The position numbers were made by a program, and so were the translations under genes. The notes beneath the pieces were generated by a model. It was not told the origin of the DNA and ran no database searches. It worked only from the letters and a program-made list of their open reading frames with translations. A stretch of 64,000 bases of DNA from Chromatiaceae bacterium. GTDB taxonomy: Bacteria; Pseudomonadota; Gammaproteobacteria; Chromatiales; Chromatiaceae. Below are positions 7,365 through 16,503 of the stretch, in pieces (the first letter of the stretch is position 1; every line of letters starts with the position of its first letter). The stretch covers positions 1,240,001-1,304,000 of the forward strand of contig JACKMK010000001.1 in assembly GCA_024235395.1 (NCBI GenBank). The letters run 5' to 3'.

Positions 7365-8186
7365 TCAGCCTCGACGCCTCGAAGGCCCGCCGCGCAGGCG
7401 GTCGCTGTTCTGCCGCCACAGGTTGCGTGCGTGCCGCTGCAACGGGATCTCCAGGCGAAGCCCGAGGGTCTGCGCCGCCTCGAACAGTCCGACGCGCTCG
7501 ATCGCCGGCACGGTCTCCGCGAAGGCGAACGCAAGGATGTTGCCGCCCTGCACGTGCGTCTGCACCACCTCTCCGTCGAACACGCCGTGCAGCGCCGCCG
7601 AGGCCTCGCGGTGCGCCGGATAATCGCTGGCCCAAAGATTGACGACCAAGACGCCACGTGCCGTGAGGCGCCCGCGGCACAGCTGCAGAAACTCCGCGGA
7701 CGCCTGTTGCGGGTACATGCCGGTCGCCAGGTAGAGATCGGCGAATATCAGGTCGTGATATCCGCTGTCGACTGCCAGGAAATCCGCGGCGTCGCTGCAC
7801 ACCACATCGAAGCGGCGGTCGTCCGGCAGCCGGAAATAGGCGCGTGCGGCATCGATCACCGCGGCACGCTGTTCTATCCCGCGGATCCAGATACCGCGGT
7901 CGGCGGCGCGCAGCGCGCGCGCCAGGCTGCCGCCACCCAGGCCGAGCAGCAACGCGTCGCGCGGCCCATCGACCAGCAACAAGGCCAACAACATGGCCTG
8001 GGTGTAGACGTGTTGCAGACGCGCCGGTCGATCGAGATCGACACAACTCTGCTCGACCTGATTGCCGAACGTCAGATAACGCAGGCGCGCGTCCTGATAC
8101 ACGTGCACCTCGCCCTGCTCGTCGGCAACGCGAAAAATCAGTTCACCGAGGTCAGACACCGGGTAGCGATACCTTGAGCGCGGCAT
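7365..8186 (-). CDS. spermidine-synthase-fold protein, function uncertain
   Basis: A 273-residue protein of the spermidine synthase/class I methyltransferase superfamily. The nucleotide-binding loop reads ALLLGLGGGSLAR near residue 100, an acidic residue follows strand 2 (GIEQ), and DVVCSDAADFL marks the ligand-binding Asp. The next motif is HDLIFADLYLATG rather than the catalytic YDVIIxDSSDP of true SpeE enzymes, so genuine aminopropyltransferase activity is doubtful. No transmembrane part is present. It is the last gene of a minus-strand pair with clpB, 87 bp away, and is convergent with the HD-GYP gene. Confidence 0.7.
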   Translation of the reverse strand: MPRSRYRYPVSDLGELIFRVADEQGEVHVYQDARLRYLTFGNQVEQSCVDLDRPARLQHVYTQAMLLALLLVDGPRDALLLGLGGGSLARALRAADRGIWIRGIEQRAAVIDAARAYFRLPDDRRFDVVCSDAADFLAVDSGYHDLIFADLYLATGMYPQQASAEFLQLCRGRLTARGVLVVNLWASDYPAHREASAALHGVFDGEVVQTHVQGGNILAFAFAETVPAIERVGLFEAAQTLGLRLEIPLQRHARNLWRQNSDRLRGGPSRRRG

Positions 8187-8273
8187 TCGGACGGGCGTGA
8201 CGGGACGCCGGGACGGCGCCGTGCCGCTGTGTTCGTGACAGCGTTCGCGCCGCCATCTCCGCGGCCGCCACGC

Positions 8274-10904
8274 TCAGTCGACCAGTTCACCCTCGATCAC
8301 CGCACCCTCGTCGTCGGTATCGACGTTGCTGCCACGCGAGAACGTCAGACCATCGTTGCTTACGTTCACGTGGATCACGTCGCCCGGGCCGAACACACCG
8401 GCCAGGATCTCCTGGGCCAGCGGGTTTTCCAGCTGTTGCTGGATCGCGCGTTTGAGCGGTCGTGCACCGTAGACCGGATCGAAACCCGCCTCGCCGAGGC
8501 GGTCCAGAGCGCCGCGGCTGACTTCCAACCCCATGTCGCGGTCGGCGAGCCGTTTGCGCAGGTAACCGATCTGCACCTCGGTGATCGCGCGGATCTGTTC
8601 CCGACCCAGCGGATGGAAGACCACAGCCTCGTCGACGCGGTTGATGAACTCGGGACGGAAATGTTGCCCGACCACCTCCATCACCGCCGCCTTCATCTGC
8701 TCGTACTTCTCCTCGCCGGCCAGCGTCTGGATGATGTCCGAACCCAGGTTCGACGTCATCACGATCACGGTATTGCGGAAGTCGACGGTACGCCCCTGGC
8801 CATCGGTCAGGCGACCGTCATCGAGGACCTGCAGCAATACGTTGAACACATCCGGGTGGGCCTTTTCGACTTCATCCATCAGGATCACGCTATAGGGCCG
8901 GCGGCGAACGGCCTCGGTCAGATAGCCGCCCTCCTCGTAGCCGACATAACCGGGCGGCGCCCCGATCAGACGCGCCACCGAGTGTTTTTCCATGAACTCC
9001 GACATGTCGATGCGGACCATCGCCTCTTCGGTGTCGAACAGGAACTCGGCCAGCGCCTTGCACAGTTCGGTCTTACCGACCCCGGTCGGGCCGAGAAACA
9101 GGAAAGAACCGTTCGGCCGGTTCGGGTCGGCAAGCCCGGCGCGCGAACGCCGGATCGCATTCGAGACCGCGGCGACCGCCTCGATCTGGCCGATAACGCG
9201 CCTGCCGATCACCGCCTCCATGCGCAGCAGCTTGTCTTTCTCGCCCTCGAGCATCTTGGAGACCGGGATGCCGGTCCATTTCGAGACGATCCCGGCGATC
9301 TCCTCGTCGCTGACCTTGTTACGCAGCAGATGGGTCTCCTGCATCTCCGCCTGGCTCGCCATGTCGAGTTGTCGCTCCAGTTCGGGGATACGGCCGTACT
9401 GCAGTTCGGACATGCGCTGCAGGTCACCGGCGCGGCGTGCGGTCTCGAACTCGAGCCGCGCCTGCTCCAGCGCTTCCTTGATGTGCGTCGTGCCCTGCAC
9501 CGCGGCCTTCTCCGAGGTCCAGATCTCCTCGAGATCGGCAAACTCACGCTCGAGCTCGGCGATATCGCTCTCGAGCGCGGCGAGGCGCTTCTTCGAGGCC
9601 TCGTCGGACTCCTTCTTCAACGCCTCACGCTCGATCTTCAGCTGCACCAGCCGACGGTCGAGCTTGTCCATCTCCTCCGGCATCGAATCGATCTCCATAC
9701 GGATCTGCGATGCGGCCTCGTCGATCAGATCGATGGCCTTGTCGGGAAGTTGCCGGTCGGTGATGTAACGGTGCGACAGGGTCGCCGCAGCGACGATTGC
9801 CGGATCGGTGATCTCCACACCGTGATGGACCTCGTAGCGTTCCTTGAGGCCACGCAGGATCGCGATCGTGTCCTCGACCGTCGGTTCGTCCACCAACACC
9901 TTCTGGAAACGCCGTTCCAGCGCGGCATCCTTTTCGATGTACTTGCGGTATTCATCGAGCGTGGTCGCGCCGATGCAGTGCAGTTCACCGCGCGCCAGTG
10001 CTGGCTTGAGCATGTTGCCGGCGTCCATCGCGCCTTCGGCCTTGCCGGCGCCGACCATCGTGTGGATCTCGTCGATGAACAGAATGATCTGGCCTTCTTG
10101 CTTGGCGAGGTCGTTGAGCACGGCTTTGAGGCGTTCCTCGAACTCACCGCGGAACTTGGCGCCGGCGATCAGCGCCCCCATGTCGAGCGACAGCAGGCGC
10201 TTGCTCTTCAGGCCCTCCGGCACCTCGCCGTTGATGATGCGCTGCGCCAGGCCCTCGACGATCGCGGTCTTGCCGACACCGGGCTCGCCGATCAAAACCG
10301 GGTTGTTCTTGGTCCGGCGCTGCAGCACCTGGATCGAGCGGCGGATCTCGTCGTCACGCCCGATTACCGGGTCGAGCTTGCCCTGTTCGGCGCGTTCGGT
10401 CAGGTCGATGGTGTACTTCTGCAACGCCTGACGCTGTTCCTCGGCGTTCGGGTCGTCGACCGACTGACCGCCGCGCACCTGCTCGATCGCCTTTTCGAGC
10501 GCGCCCTTGCTGCCACCGGCCTTGCGCACCAGGTCACCGATGGCGCCTTTGTCCTCGACCGCTGCGAGGATGAACAACTCCGAACTGATGTATTGGTCTT
10601 TGCGCTGCTGGGCAAGCTTGTCGGTCTGGTTCAGCAGGCGGCCGAGATCGTTCGAGATATGCACGTCTCCCGCCGCGCCTTGCACGGACGGCAGGCGGTC
10701 GAGCGCCTCGCCGACCGCCGAACGCAACTGGTTCACATTCACATCAGCCTGGGCCAGCAGGTGACGCACACTGCCCCCCTCCTGGTCGAGCAGCGCCATC
10801 AGAAGGTGAACCGGCTCGATGAACTGGTGGTCTCGCCCTACCGCGAGGCTTTGCGCGTCGGCCAGTGCCAACTGGAACTTGCTTGTCAGTCGGTCCATGC
10901 GCAT
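8274..10904 (-). CDS. clpB: ATP-dependent disaggregase ClpB
   Basis: Hsp100 AAA+ disaggregase of 876 residues, working with DnaK to rescue aggregated proteins after heat stress. Both Clp N-terminal repeats are present, then AAA-1 with GEPGVGKT and FIDEIHT, the coiled-coil middle domain, AAA-2 with GPTGVGKT and the pore motif GYVGYEEGG, and the C-terminal domain. Similarity to E. coli ClpB runs from the first residue (MRMDRLTSKFQLALADAQSL), so the start at 10904 is preferred over an upstream ATG at 10943 that would lie within the promoter -10. Upstream is a sigma-32 type promoter, so heat-shock control is predicted. Confidence 0.98.
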   Translation of the reverse strand: MRMDRLTSKFQLALADAQSLAVGRDHQFIEPVHLLMALLDQEGGSVRHLLAQADVNVNQLRSAVGEALDRLPSVQGAAGDVHISNDLGRLLNQTDKLAQQRKDQYISSELFILAAVEDKGAIGDLVRKAGGSKGALEKAIEQVRGGQSVDDPNAEEQRQALQKYTIDLTERAEQGKLDPVIGRDDEIRRSIQVLQRRTKNNPVLIGEPGVGKTAIVEGLAQRIINGEVPEGLKSKRLLSLDMGALIAGAKFRGEFEERLKAVLNDLAKQEGQIILFIDEIHTMVGAGKAEGAMDAGNMLKPALARGELHCIGATTLDEYRKYIEKDAALERRFQKVLVDEPTVEDTIAILRGLKERYEVHHGVEITDPAIVAAATLSHRYITDRQLPDKAIDLIDEAASQIRMEIDSMPEEMDKLDRRLVQLKIEREALKKESDEASKKRLAALESDIAELEREFADLEEIWTSEKAAVQGTTHIKEALEQARLEFETARRAGDLQRMSELQYGRIPELERQLDMASQAEMQETHLLRNKVSDEEIAGIVSKWTGIPVSKMLEGEKDKLLRMEAVIGRRVIGQIEAVAAVSNAIRRSRAGLADPNRPNGSFLFLGPTGVGKTELCKALAEFLFDTEEAMVRIDMSEFMEKHSVARLIGAPPGYVGYEEGGYLTEAVRRRPYSVILMDEVEKAHPDVFNVLLQVLDDGRLTDGQGRTVDFRNTVIVMTSNLGSDIIQTLAGEEKYEQMKAAVMEVVGQHFRPEFINRVDEAVVFHPLGREQIRAITEVQIGYLRKRLADRDMGLEVSRGALDRLGEAGFDPVYGARPLKRAIQQQLENPLAQEILAGVFGPGDVIHVNVSNDGLTFSRGSNVDTDDEGAVIEGELVD

Positions 10905-10941
10905 GGGACAAAAACTCCGAAAAACTCTATGGTTAAGCCTC

Positions 10942-10969
10942 ATATGGGGGGGCCGGCGGCTAAATCAAG
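10942..10969 (-). promoter_or_regulatory. sigma-32 (heat shock) promoter of clpB
   Basis: On the minus strand, CTTGATT (10969-10963) and CCCCATAT (10949-10942) are separated by 13 nt. The sigma-32 consensus is CTTGAAA, 13-15 nt, CCCCATnT. The -10 ends 37 nt before the clpB start. Match, spacing and gene agree. Confidence 0.85.
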
Positions 10970-11044
10970 GGACTTGCCCGCCAACTCCCGGCCGGCACCG
11001 AATGCCGGCTACAATCCGGCCGACTACCGCTTGGAACCCGTTGC

Positions 11045-13798
11045 ATGCAGCACCTGTTGATCCAGTTCGCCCGTCGACCCTGGCTGTGGCTCACACTGCT
11101 GCTCATTGCGACGGTGATCGCCGCCAGCCAGGTCACCAAGCTGCGCGTAAAGGTGTCGTCCGACGAGATGCTGGTGATCAACGACCCCCAGCGAGCCTTC
11201 TACGAAGAGGTCAAGGCCGCGTTCGGCGAAGAAAAGATCGTGTTGCTCGTGGTCGAAGGCGAGCGACTGCTGACGCCCGAGCAACTCACTGTGTTGCAGC
11301 GTGTCATCAACGACCTCGAATCACTGCCGTTCGTTGCGCGTACCGAGAGCCTGTTCAGCGCACCGCATGTCAAGAGCGTCGAGGGTTACCTGGACAAGGA
11401 ACCCTATCTCGCAAAGATTCCGGCAACCGCTGAAGAAGGCCAGGCGCTGTTGGCCGAAGCCCTGAAGAATCCGCTGATCCGGAACGTGCTGGTGTCCGCC
11501 GACGGCCACGCCATGGCGGTCGCGGTGGTGCTGAAGGAGAAGGACCGGGAATACGACGACGATGTCGTCACCAACGCGATCGACAAGGCCGTTGAACCGC
11601 TGCTGACAGTGTACGAACGCGCCTATCCGATCGGTTTCGCCCAGGTGCGTACCGAGATCGCCAGCCGCATCATCGAAGAACAGTACAAGCTGATGCCGCT
11701 GGCAGTCGGTGCACTGCTGCTCGTGTTGTTCGTGCTGCTGCGGCAGCTGCTGGACATCGTCACCCCCTTGATCACCGCGGGCGTCAGTATCATCTGGACG
11801 TTCGGGCTGATGGGCTGGCTCGGCGTGCCCATCAACGTCGTGACATCAACCATTCCCATCCTGTTGATCGTTGTCGGATCGACCGAAGACATCCATCTCC
11901 TCGCCGAGTTCCGGCATGCGCAACGGCGCGGAAACACCGTCGCGCGCGCATTGGCCCACATGGCACGCAAGATGGGGCGCACCGTGCTGCTCACCTTCGT
12001 GACCACCTATGCCGGATTCTTCTCGGTGGGCTTCAGTGGTATCGAGGTACTCAGCCAGTTTGGCCTGGTCGCCTCGACCGGCCTGCTCTTCAACTTCGTG
12101 GTCACAATTGTGTTCATCCCGGCCGCCCTCGCGATTGCCGGCCGCTGGCACATCGACGGACGCACCCGGATGTTCGACCGGCAGACCCAGGGATGGGCCG
12201 CCGCATACTGGCGCTTTCTCATCCGTCACCGCTGGCAGGCGTTCGCCTTGCTGACGCTGCTCGCCGCGATCGCAGCCACCGGCATCCCGCGCATCAAGGT
12301 CAATCACAATCCGACCGACAGCCTGGGCGAGGCTTCGGCTGTCGCACAGCACATCGAGCGCCTCAACGAAAAGTTCGCCGGGCTCGAGTCCTTCTCAGTG
12401 GTGATCGACTCCGGGATCCAGGACACTTTCCTGCACGCTCGCTACCTCGAAGACTTGGTCAAGGTGCAGGAATTCATCCAGGGAATCGACAGCGGCATGT
12501 CGGTGACGTCATTTGGAGACTACCTCACGCTGCTGAACAACGCGCTGCTCGAGAGTGACAAGGCCGGACTGCCGCGGACCAACGACGAGATCGCGGAACT
12601 GATGATCTTCCTCGACCATGACCGGGTAAAGGCGTACGTGACCGAGGATTACAGTCGAGCCCGCGTGCTGGTCCGACACAACAATGCGACCGCAGAACAA
12701 CTCGGTGCCATTCTAAAACAGGTGCGTGGCTACCTCGACGAGCACCTCGACCGCGGACTCAGTGCCCGGATCACCGGAGACTCCATGCTGACGCTTTCAG
12801 CGACCAACAGCATGATCCTCGGTCAGCTGCAATCAGTCCTGCTGATCCTCACGTTCTTCGTGTTGATCGTCGCGTTCCTGTTTACCGATCTGCGTGTCGG
12901 CCTGCTGGCCGCGCTGCCCAATATCTTCCCGGTGATCATACTGTTCGGCGTTATGGGCTATGCGGAGATTCCGCTGAACATCGGCACGACCATGGCCGCA
13001 GCGATCGCGATCGGCATCGCGGTCGACGACACCTTGCATTTCATGCTGCGCTACAACCAGGAACTGCGCACATCGAAAAGTCAGAATCGCGCAATGCAGG
13101 CGACGATCTACGAAGAGGCATTGCCGGTCGTTTCGACATCCGTGGCGCTGGGTATCGGATTTCTCATCTTCGGGGGGTCGGGTTTTTCACCGGTCGCTCA
13201 GTTCGGCCAGTTGAGTGCCCTGGTGATACTGACCGCATTGCTCGCCGACTTCGTCATCACGCCGCTGGCCATCGGCTCTCTGCGGCTGGTCACTCTGTGG
13301 GAACTGCTGTCGGCACGGGTCCGCCACCAGATCATTCCGAGCAGTCCATTGTTCCGCGACATGCGGCCATGGCAGATCCGTAAGTTCGTGCTGTCGAGCA
13401 CCCTGATCGAACTCCGGCCCGGCGATTACGTCTACCGCCTCAACGACGACAGCAATGCGCTATACCTTGTGATGAAAGGTGTGGTCGAGATAACGGTCCC
13501 CAGACGGACCGGCGGCGGTGCCGACCCGGTCGTGGACCAGTTCAGTGCCGGTCAGGTATTCGGCGATATTGCAATGTTGGCTGACGAACCGCGCAAGACG
13601 AACGCGATTGCGCTGACGCCGGCGACGTTGATGGAGCTGACGCGCGAGGCGATCTCGAATGTCACCTATTTTCACCCGTTTATCGCTTCGCGCCTGTTTA
13701 TCAATCTGGCGAGCAACGTCAGCTGCCGCTGGGTGTCGTTCATCGAACGCGTGCGCAATCCACAGTTCGGTATGGCCGAGGAGGACGAAAAAAAATGA
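11045..13798 (+). CDS. RND/MMPL-family permease with C-terminal cyclic-nucleotide-binding domain
   Basis: A 917-residue inner membrane protein. Two copies of the RND half-unit are visible: helix 1 (about 10-28), a periplasmic loop, then a bundle of five helices (about 220-370), followed by a repeat (helix near 405, loop, bundle about 590-760). Each bundle has a GTT-type or VGSTEDIHLLAEF/VDDTLHFMLRY segment typical of MMPL proteins. Residues about 785-880 form a cNMP-binding/Crp-like domain: RPGDYVYRLND, LYLVMKGVVEI, then FGDIAML and PRKTNAIAL, with the likely phosphate-contacting Arg850. No adaptor or outer membrane channel gene is adjacent. A TACAAT at 11010-11015 may be the -10. The stop overlaps the next gene by ATGA. 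Cargo and ligand are unknown; related RND proteins move hopanoids or other lipids. Confidence 0.85.
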   Translation: MQHLLIQFARRPWLWLTLLLIATVIAASQVTKLRVKVSSDEMLVINDPQRAFYEEVKAAFGEEKIVLLVVEGERLLTPEQLTVLQRVINDLESLPFVARTESLFSAPHVKSVEGYLDKEPYLAKIPATAEEGQALLAEALKNPLIRNVLVSADGHAMAVAVVLKEKDREYDDDVVTNAIDKAVEPLLTVYERAYPIGFAQVRTEIASRIIEEQYKLMPLAVGALLLVLFVLLRQLLDIVTPLITAGVSIIWTFGLMGWLGVPINVVTSTIPILLIVVGSTEDIHLLAEFRHAQRRGNTVARALAHMARKMGRTVLLTFVTTYAGFFSVGFSGIEVLSQFGLVASTGLLFNFVVTIVFIPAALAIAGRWHIDGRTRMFDRQTQGWAAAYWRFLIRHRWQAFALLTLLAAIAATGIPRIKVNHNPTDSLGEASAVAQHIERLNEKFAGLESFSVVIDSGIQDTFLHARYLEDLVKVQEFIQGIDSGMSVTSFGDYLTLLNNALLESDKAGLPRTNDEIAELMIFLDHDRVKAYVTEDYSRARVLVRHNNATAEQLGAILKQVRGYLDEHLDRGLSARITGDSMLTLSATNSMILGQLQSVLLILTFFVLIVAFLFTDLRVGLLAALPNIFPVIILFGVMGYAEIPLNIGTTMAAAIAIGIAVDDTLHFMLRYNQELRTSKSQNRAMQATIYEEALPVVSTSVALGIGFLIFGGSGFSPVAQFGQLSALVILTALLADFVITPLAIGSLRLVTLWELLSARVRHQIIPSSPLFRDMRPWQIRKFVLSSTLIELRPGDYVYRLNDDSNALYLVMKGVVEITVPRRTGGGADPVVDQFSAGQVFGDIAMLADEPRKTNAIALTPATLMELTREAISNVTYFHPFIASRLFINLASNVSCRWVSFIERVRNPQFGMAEEDEKK

Positions 13799-14643
13799 GC
13801 GCCTGGCCTTCAACAAGCAACAGACCACCACAGGAACCGCGGAGCCTGGGAAAAAAATGCTGGGTCGCGCTCTGTATGCTCGCGGGCATCGCCTGGCTCC
13901 GCCCGGCGGCGGGCGCGGACGACCTGCAACTTGAGGCCTATTTTGCGGAACCGATCACCGGTCGGCGGGTAAGCAGTTACGTCGCCGACCTCCCGGTGGA
14001 TCGCTTTCAGCGGCGGCGTTTTTCGGTACCCGGCGAGTGCGGCGACGTGCTCGGCGCAATCCAGGGAGGTGCGACGTTCAAGGGCACGATCCTCGACCGC
14101 CGGCTATGGCAGAAGGTCGAAGCGGACTGCCGATATCACGAATTCCTGCACCGTCATCCGATGCAGGAGGTCGAAGACCACGTCTCCACGTATGACTTCA
14201 TGAATGCGCGGTTGAGCGATATGCCGATTGCCCAATGCACTGTGGGTGCCGGTCCCGGCACCTACATCGGCTGTGAGCCCTGGACAGCTGCCGGCTTCAA
14301 TATGCTGCATCAGTTCGCATTGATCCAGCCTATCGCCAACGCTCCGGACAAGACCCTGGTCGAATGCGTGTTGAACGACGGGTTGTTCTATGGGCAGATG
14401 TTCGTCGGTCCCGACGGGATCCTCTGCGACCCGGATGCGAGCGTTCCTAGCCTACGCCTGATTGGCGTGGATTTTGCCGACATCAACGGTGACCATATCC
14501 TCGACGCGGTGATGCGGTTCGTGCCCATCGGGCCGGGCGCAGCGCGCTCGCCGCTGATACTGCCCCTCACCCGCACCCAGGACTCCGGGCCATTTTCCAT
14601 CCCGGAACTGTTGCCACCACCGCTACCGGCGTCCGACCTGTGA
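13795..14643 (+). CDS. secreted Cys-containing protein, unknown function, coupled to the RND permease
   Basis: A 282-residue protein with no recognised family. A charged N-terminus of about 20 residues (including SLGKK) precedes a hydrophobic stretch at about 23-35 and a likely signal peptidase site near PAAGA-DD, so export is predicted. The mature part has six Cys (in GEC, ADC, AQC, IGC, VEC and LCDP contexts), consistent with disulfides in the periplasm. A VDFADINGDHILDAVM stretch near residue 235 resembles an FG-GAP/EF-hand-like Ca2+ loop (D-x-N-G-D-x-x-x-D). The tail is Pro-rich. The ATG overlaps the permease stop by four bases, so the two proteins are probably made together; it could be a periplasmic partner of the permease. 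Confidence 0.72.
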   Translation: MSAWPSTSNRPPQEPRSLGKKCWVALCMLAGIAWLRPAAGADDLQLEAYFAEPITGRRVSSYVADLPVDRFQRRRFSVPGECGDVLGAIQGGATFKGTILDRRLWQKVEADCRYHEFLHRHPMQEVEDHVSTYDFMNARLSDMPIAQCTVGAGPGTYIGCEPWTAAGFNMLHQFALIQPIANAPDKTLVECVLNDGLFYGQMFVGPDGILCDPDASVPSLRLIGVDFADINGDHILDAVMRFVPIGPGAARSPLILPLTRTQDSGPFSIPELLPPPLPASDL

Positions 14644-14679
14644 GCGGCTTGTCGACTGGCGCGGAACCGGCGGACAGGC

Positions 14680-15207
14680 TCAGCCGGACCCCCGGTCACC
14701 GCCTTTTTGATAGACCTTGCGCTTGAACAGGTCGGTGCGCCGGCTGACCACGCGGTCGACGAACAGCATACCGTCGAGGTGGTCGATCTCGTGCTGTATG
14801 GCACGCGCCTCGTAACCCTCCATGTCGAACTCCAGCTGCGCACCCTGCGGATCCTGGGCGACCAGACGGATACGGGTGGCGCGGATGACATTGCCGGTAT
14901 AGTCGGGCACTGAAAGGCACCCCTCGCGCCCCATCTCGTGCCCCTCCCAATGCGTGATCTCGGGGTTCACCAGCACCAGGCGGCCATGGTTCGGTACCGG
15001 CTTGCGAGTCGTCGAGCAGTCGATGATCACCACCCTTTGAAATCGCCCGACCTGCGGCGCCGCAATGCCGACCGCGGCCGGACCATTGCGCCGGGTCTCT
15101 TCGAGGTCGTCGATGAAGGCGCGCAACTCATCGTCGAATACCGTGACCGGCTCGGAGACGTTTTTGAGCGCGGGTTCGGGCAACGTCAGTATTTCGAGGA
15201 TAGCCAC
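14680..15207 (-). CDS. def: peptide deformylase
   Basis: A 175-residue metalloenzyme that removes the formyl group from nascent protein N-termini. All three motifs are present: GIAAPQ at 47-52, EGCLS at 95-99 with metal ligand Cys97, and QHEIDH at 138-143 with ligands His139 and His143 and catalytic Glu140. The protein starts MAILEILTLPEPALK as expected. Unlike the usual def-fmt-rsmB arrangement, it is placed 8 bp downstream of a GcvR-like gene, so it may be one of several def copies. It is convergent with the secreted-protein gene. Confidence 0.95.
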   Translation of the reverse strand: MAILEILTLPEPALKNVSEPVTVFDDELRAFIDDLEETRRNGPAAVGIAAPQVGRFQRVVIIDCSTTRKPVPNHGRLVLVNPEITHWEGHEMGREGCLSVPDYTGNVIRATRIRLVAQDPQGAQLEFDMEGYEARAIQHEIDHLDGMLFVDRVVSRRTDLFKRKVYQKGGDRGSG

Positions 15208-15215
15208 GGGCAGCC

Positions 15216-15740
15216 TCAGCCGATGTAGGTCTCAATGGCGTTCACGTTGACGTCCACGCCGTCCCGGCGCAACGCATCCAGCGACGCATCGATCGCCTCG
15301 ACCGGCACATCGGCGACTCCGGATATCTGCATGATGTACACCGGTTTGGCGCGCGTGCCGGCAACGTCGGACTCCAGATCGAGGATGTTGAAGCCACACG
15401 CGGCCAGGGCAGCCGTGACTTGGGCGACGATCCCGGCACGATCGGCGCCGCTGACGGTGACCTGGATGTTCGGCAACACATGTTCGTGCAGGTGGGCACG
15501 GATCGGATCGACGTGAAGACACATCCCCTGCGCCTCGATAACGGGTTTCAGCCGGCCGCGCAGTTCATCTTCCCCGTGGATTCCAGAGACCATCATCATG
15601 ATCGTGAAGTTGCCGCCGAGCCGCAGCATCGAGGTCTCTCCGAGATTCAGCCCCAGATCGAACAGCGCCTGGGTGACCGCGGCGACGATGCCCGGTTTGT
15701 CCTCGCCGATGAGCGTCAGCATGTACCAGTGGTTGTTCAT
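15216..15740 (-). CDS. tandem ACT-domain protein, GcvR-like
   Basis: A 174-residue protein made of two ACT domains (about 6-80 and 91-170), each opening with the ligand-binding turn: GEDKPGIVAAVTQAL and GADRAGIVAQVTAAL. This is the architecture of the glycine cleavage regulator GcvR and of related amino-acid-sensing ACT proteins. The role is inferred from the domains; no gcv gene is near. It lies 8 bp upstream of def and 19 bp downstream of pgeF on the same strand, so it is probably cotranscribed. Confidence 0.8.
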   Translation of the reverse strand: MNNHWYMLTLIGEDKPGIVAAVTQALFDLGLNLGETSMLRLGGNFTIMMMVSGIHGEDELRGRLKPVIEAQGMCLHVDPIRAHLHEHVLPNIQVTVSGADRAGIVAQVTAALAACGFNILDLESDVAGTRAKPVYIMQISGVADVPVEAIDASLDALRRDGVDVNVNAIETYIG

Positions 15741-15759
15741 GGGGTTCGCCTCGTGCCGT

Positions 15760-16503
15760 TCAAGGTTGCAGCCAGATCAGGCTGGCCATTCTGCCGGTAA
15801 TGCCGTCGCGGCGGTAGGAGAAGAACCGTTGCGGCATACTGAAGGTGCAGAACCCGCCGCCGCTGACCCGCTCAATGCCGCAGCGGTGCAGGCGGAAGCT
15901 GGCCAAGCCGTACAGATCAGCGAGCCAGTGGCCCGCGCCGTGTGCCACGAAATGCGCCTCACTCGCCGGATCCTCGTCGACGAAGGCCACATGGACCTCG
16001 TCGCCGACCTCGAATACATCGGGCCCGATCGCCGGCCCCATCCAGGCGAGCAACTGCGCCGGGTCTTCGCCGAATGCGGCCACGGCCTGCTCGAGCACCC
16101 CGGCGAGCAGCCCGCGCCAACCGGCGTGCACGGCTGCCACCCGGGTACCTGAGGTGTTGCACAACAGCACCGGCAGGCAATCGGCCGTCAGCACCACGCA
16201 CACCGCGCCACGCCGGTCTTCGAAGCAGGCATCGGCGCATTCCAACATAGCTCCGCGGCGCTTCACCGCAGTGCCGTGGACCTGGCGCAGCCATTGCGGT
16301 TCGGATGGCAACTGCAGGAAGCGCTGCAGCCGTTGGCGATTGCACGCCACGTCTGCCGGATCGTCTTCGACATGATCGGCCAGGTTGAGGCTGGCCCAGT
16401 CACCCCGGCTCACGCCACCGACACGCGTCGTGCAACAGGCCTTCACCCCTGACGGCGCGGTCCAGTCCGGGTAGATGCACTCAATCGTCGATGCCATCGT
16501 CAT
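15760..16503 (-). CDS. pgeF: PgeF/YfiH purine nucleoside or peptidoglycan-editing protein
   Basis: A 247-residue protein of the multicopper-polyphenol-oxidase-like (laccase domain, DUF152) family. It has the WLRQVHG segment, CVVLTADCLPVLLC with its metal-binding Cys, and AAVHAGWRGLLAGVLE with the family's conserved His. Family members act as peptidoglycan-editing factors (YfiH) or purine nucleoside phosphorylases. The gene overlaps the end of rluD by 23 bp, the classical rluD-yfiH pairing. The ATG at 16503 is chosen because a GAGGG site precedes it; ATG codons at 16509 and 16497 are close alternatives, and the longer frame to 16602 lies within rluD. Confidence 0.9.
   Translation of the reverse strand: MTMASTIECIYPDWTAPSGVKACCTTRVGGVSRGDWASLNLADHVEDDPADVACNRQRLQRFLQLPSEPQWLRQVHGTAVKRRGAMLECADACFEDRRGAVCVVLTADCLPVLLCNTSGTRVAAVHAGWRGLLAGVLEQAVAAFGEDPAQLLAWMGPAIGPDVFEVGDEVHVAFVDEDPASEAHFVAHGAGHWLADLYGLASFRLHRCGIERVSGGGFCTFSMPQRFFSYRRDGITGRMASLIWLQP

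Noticed and set aside
8229..11060. A 943-codon open frame on the plus strand antisense to clpB
   Set aside because: It mirrors the highly conserved clpB codons on the other strand; long antisense frames are common in GC-rich genes. Its translation has no recognisable domain.
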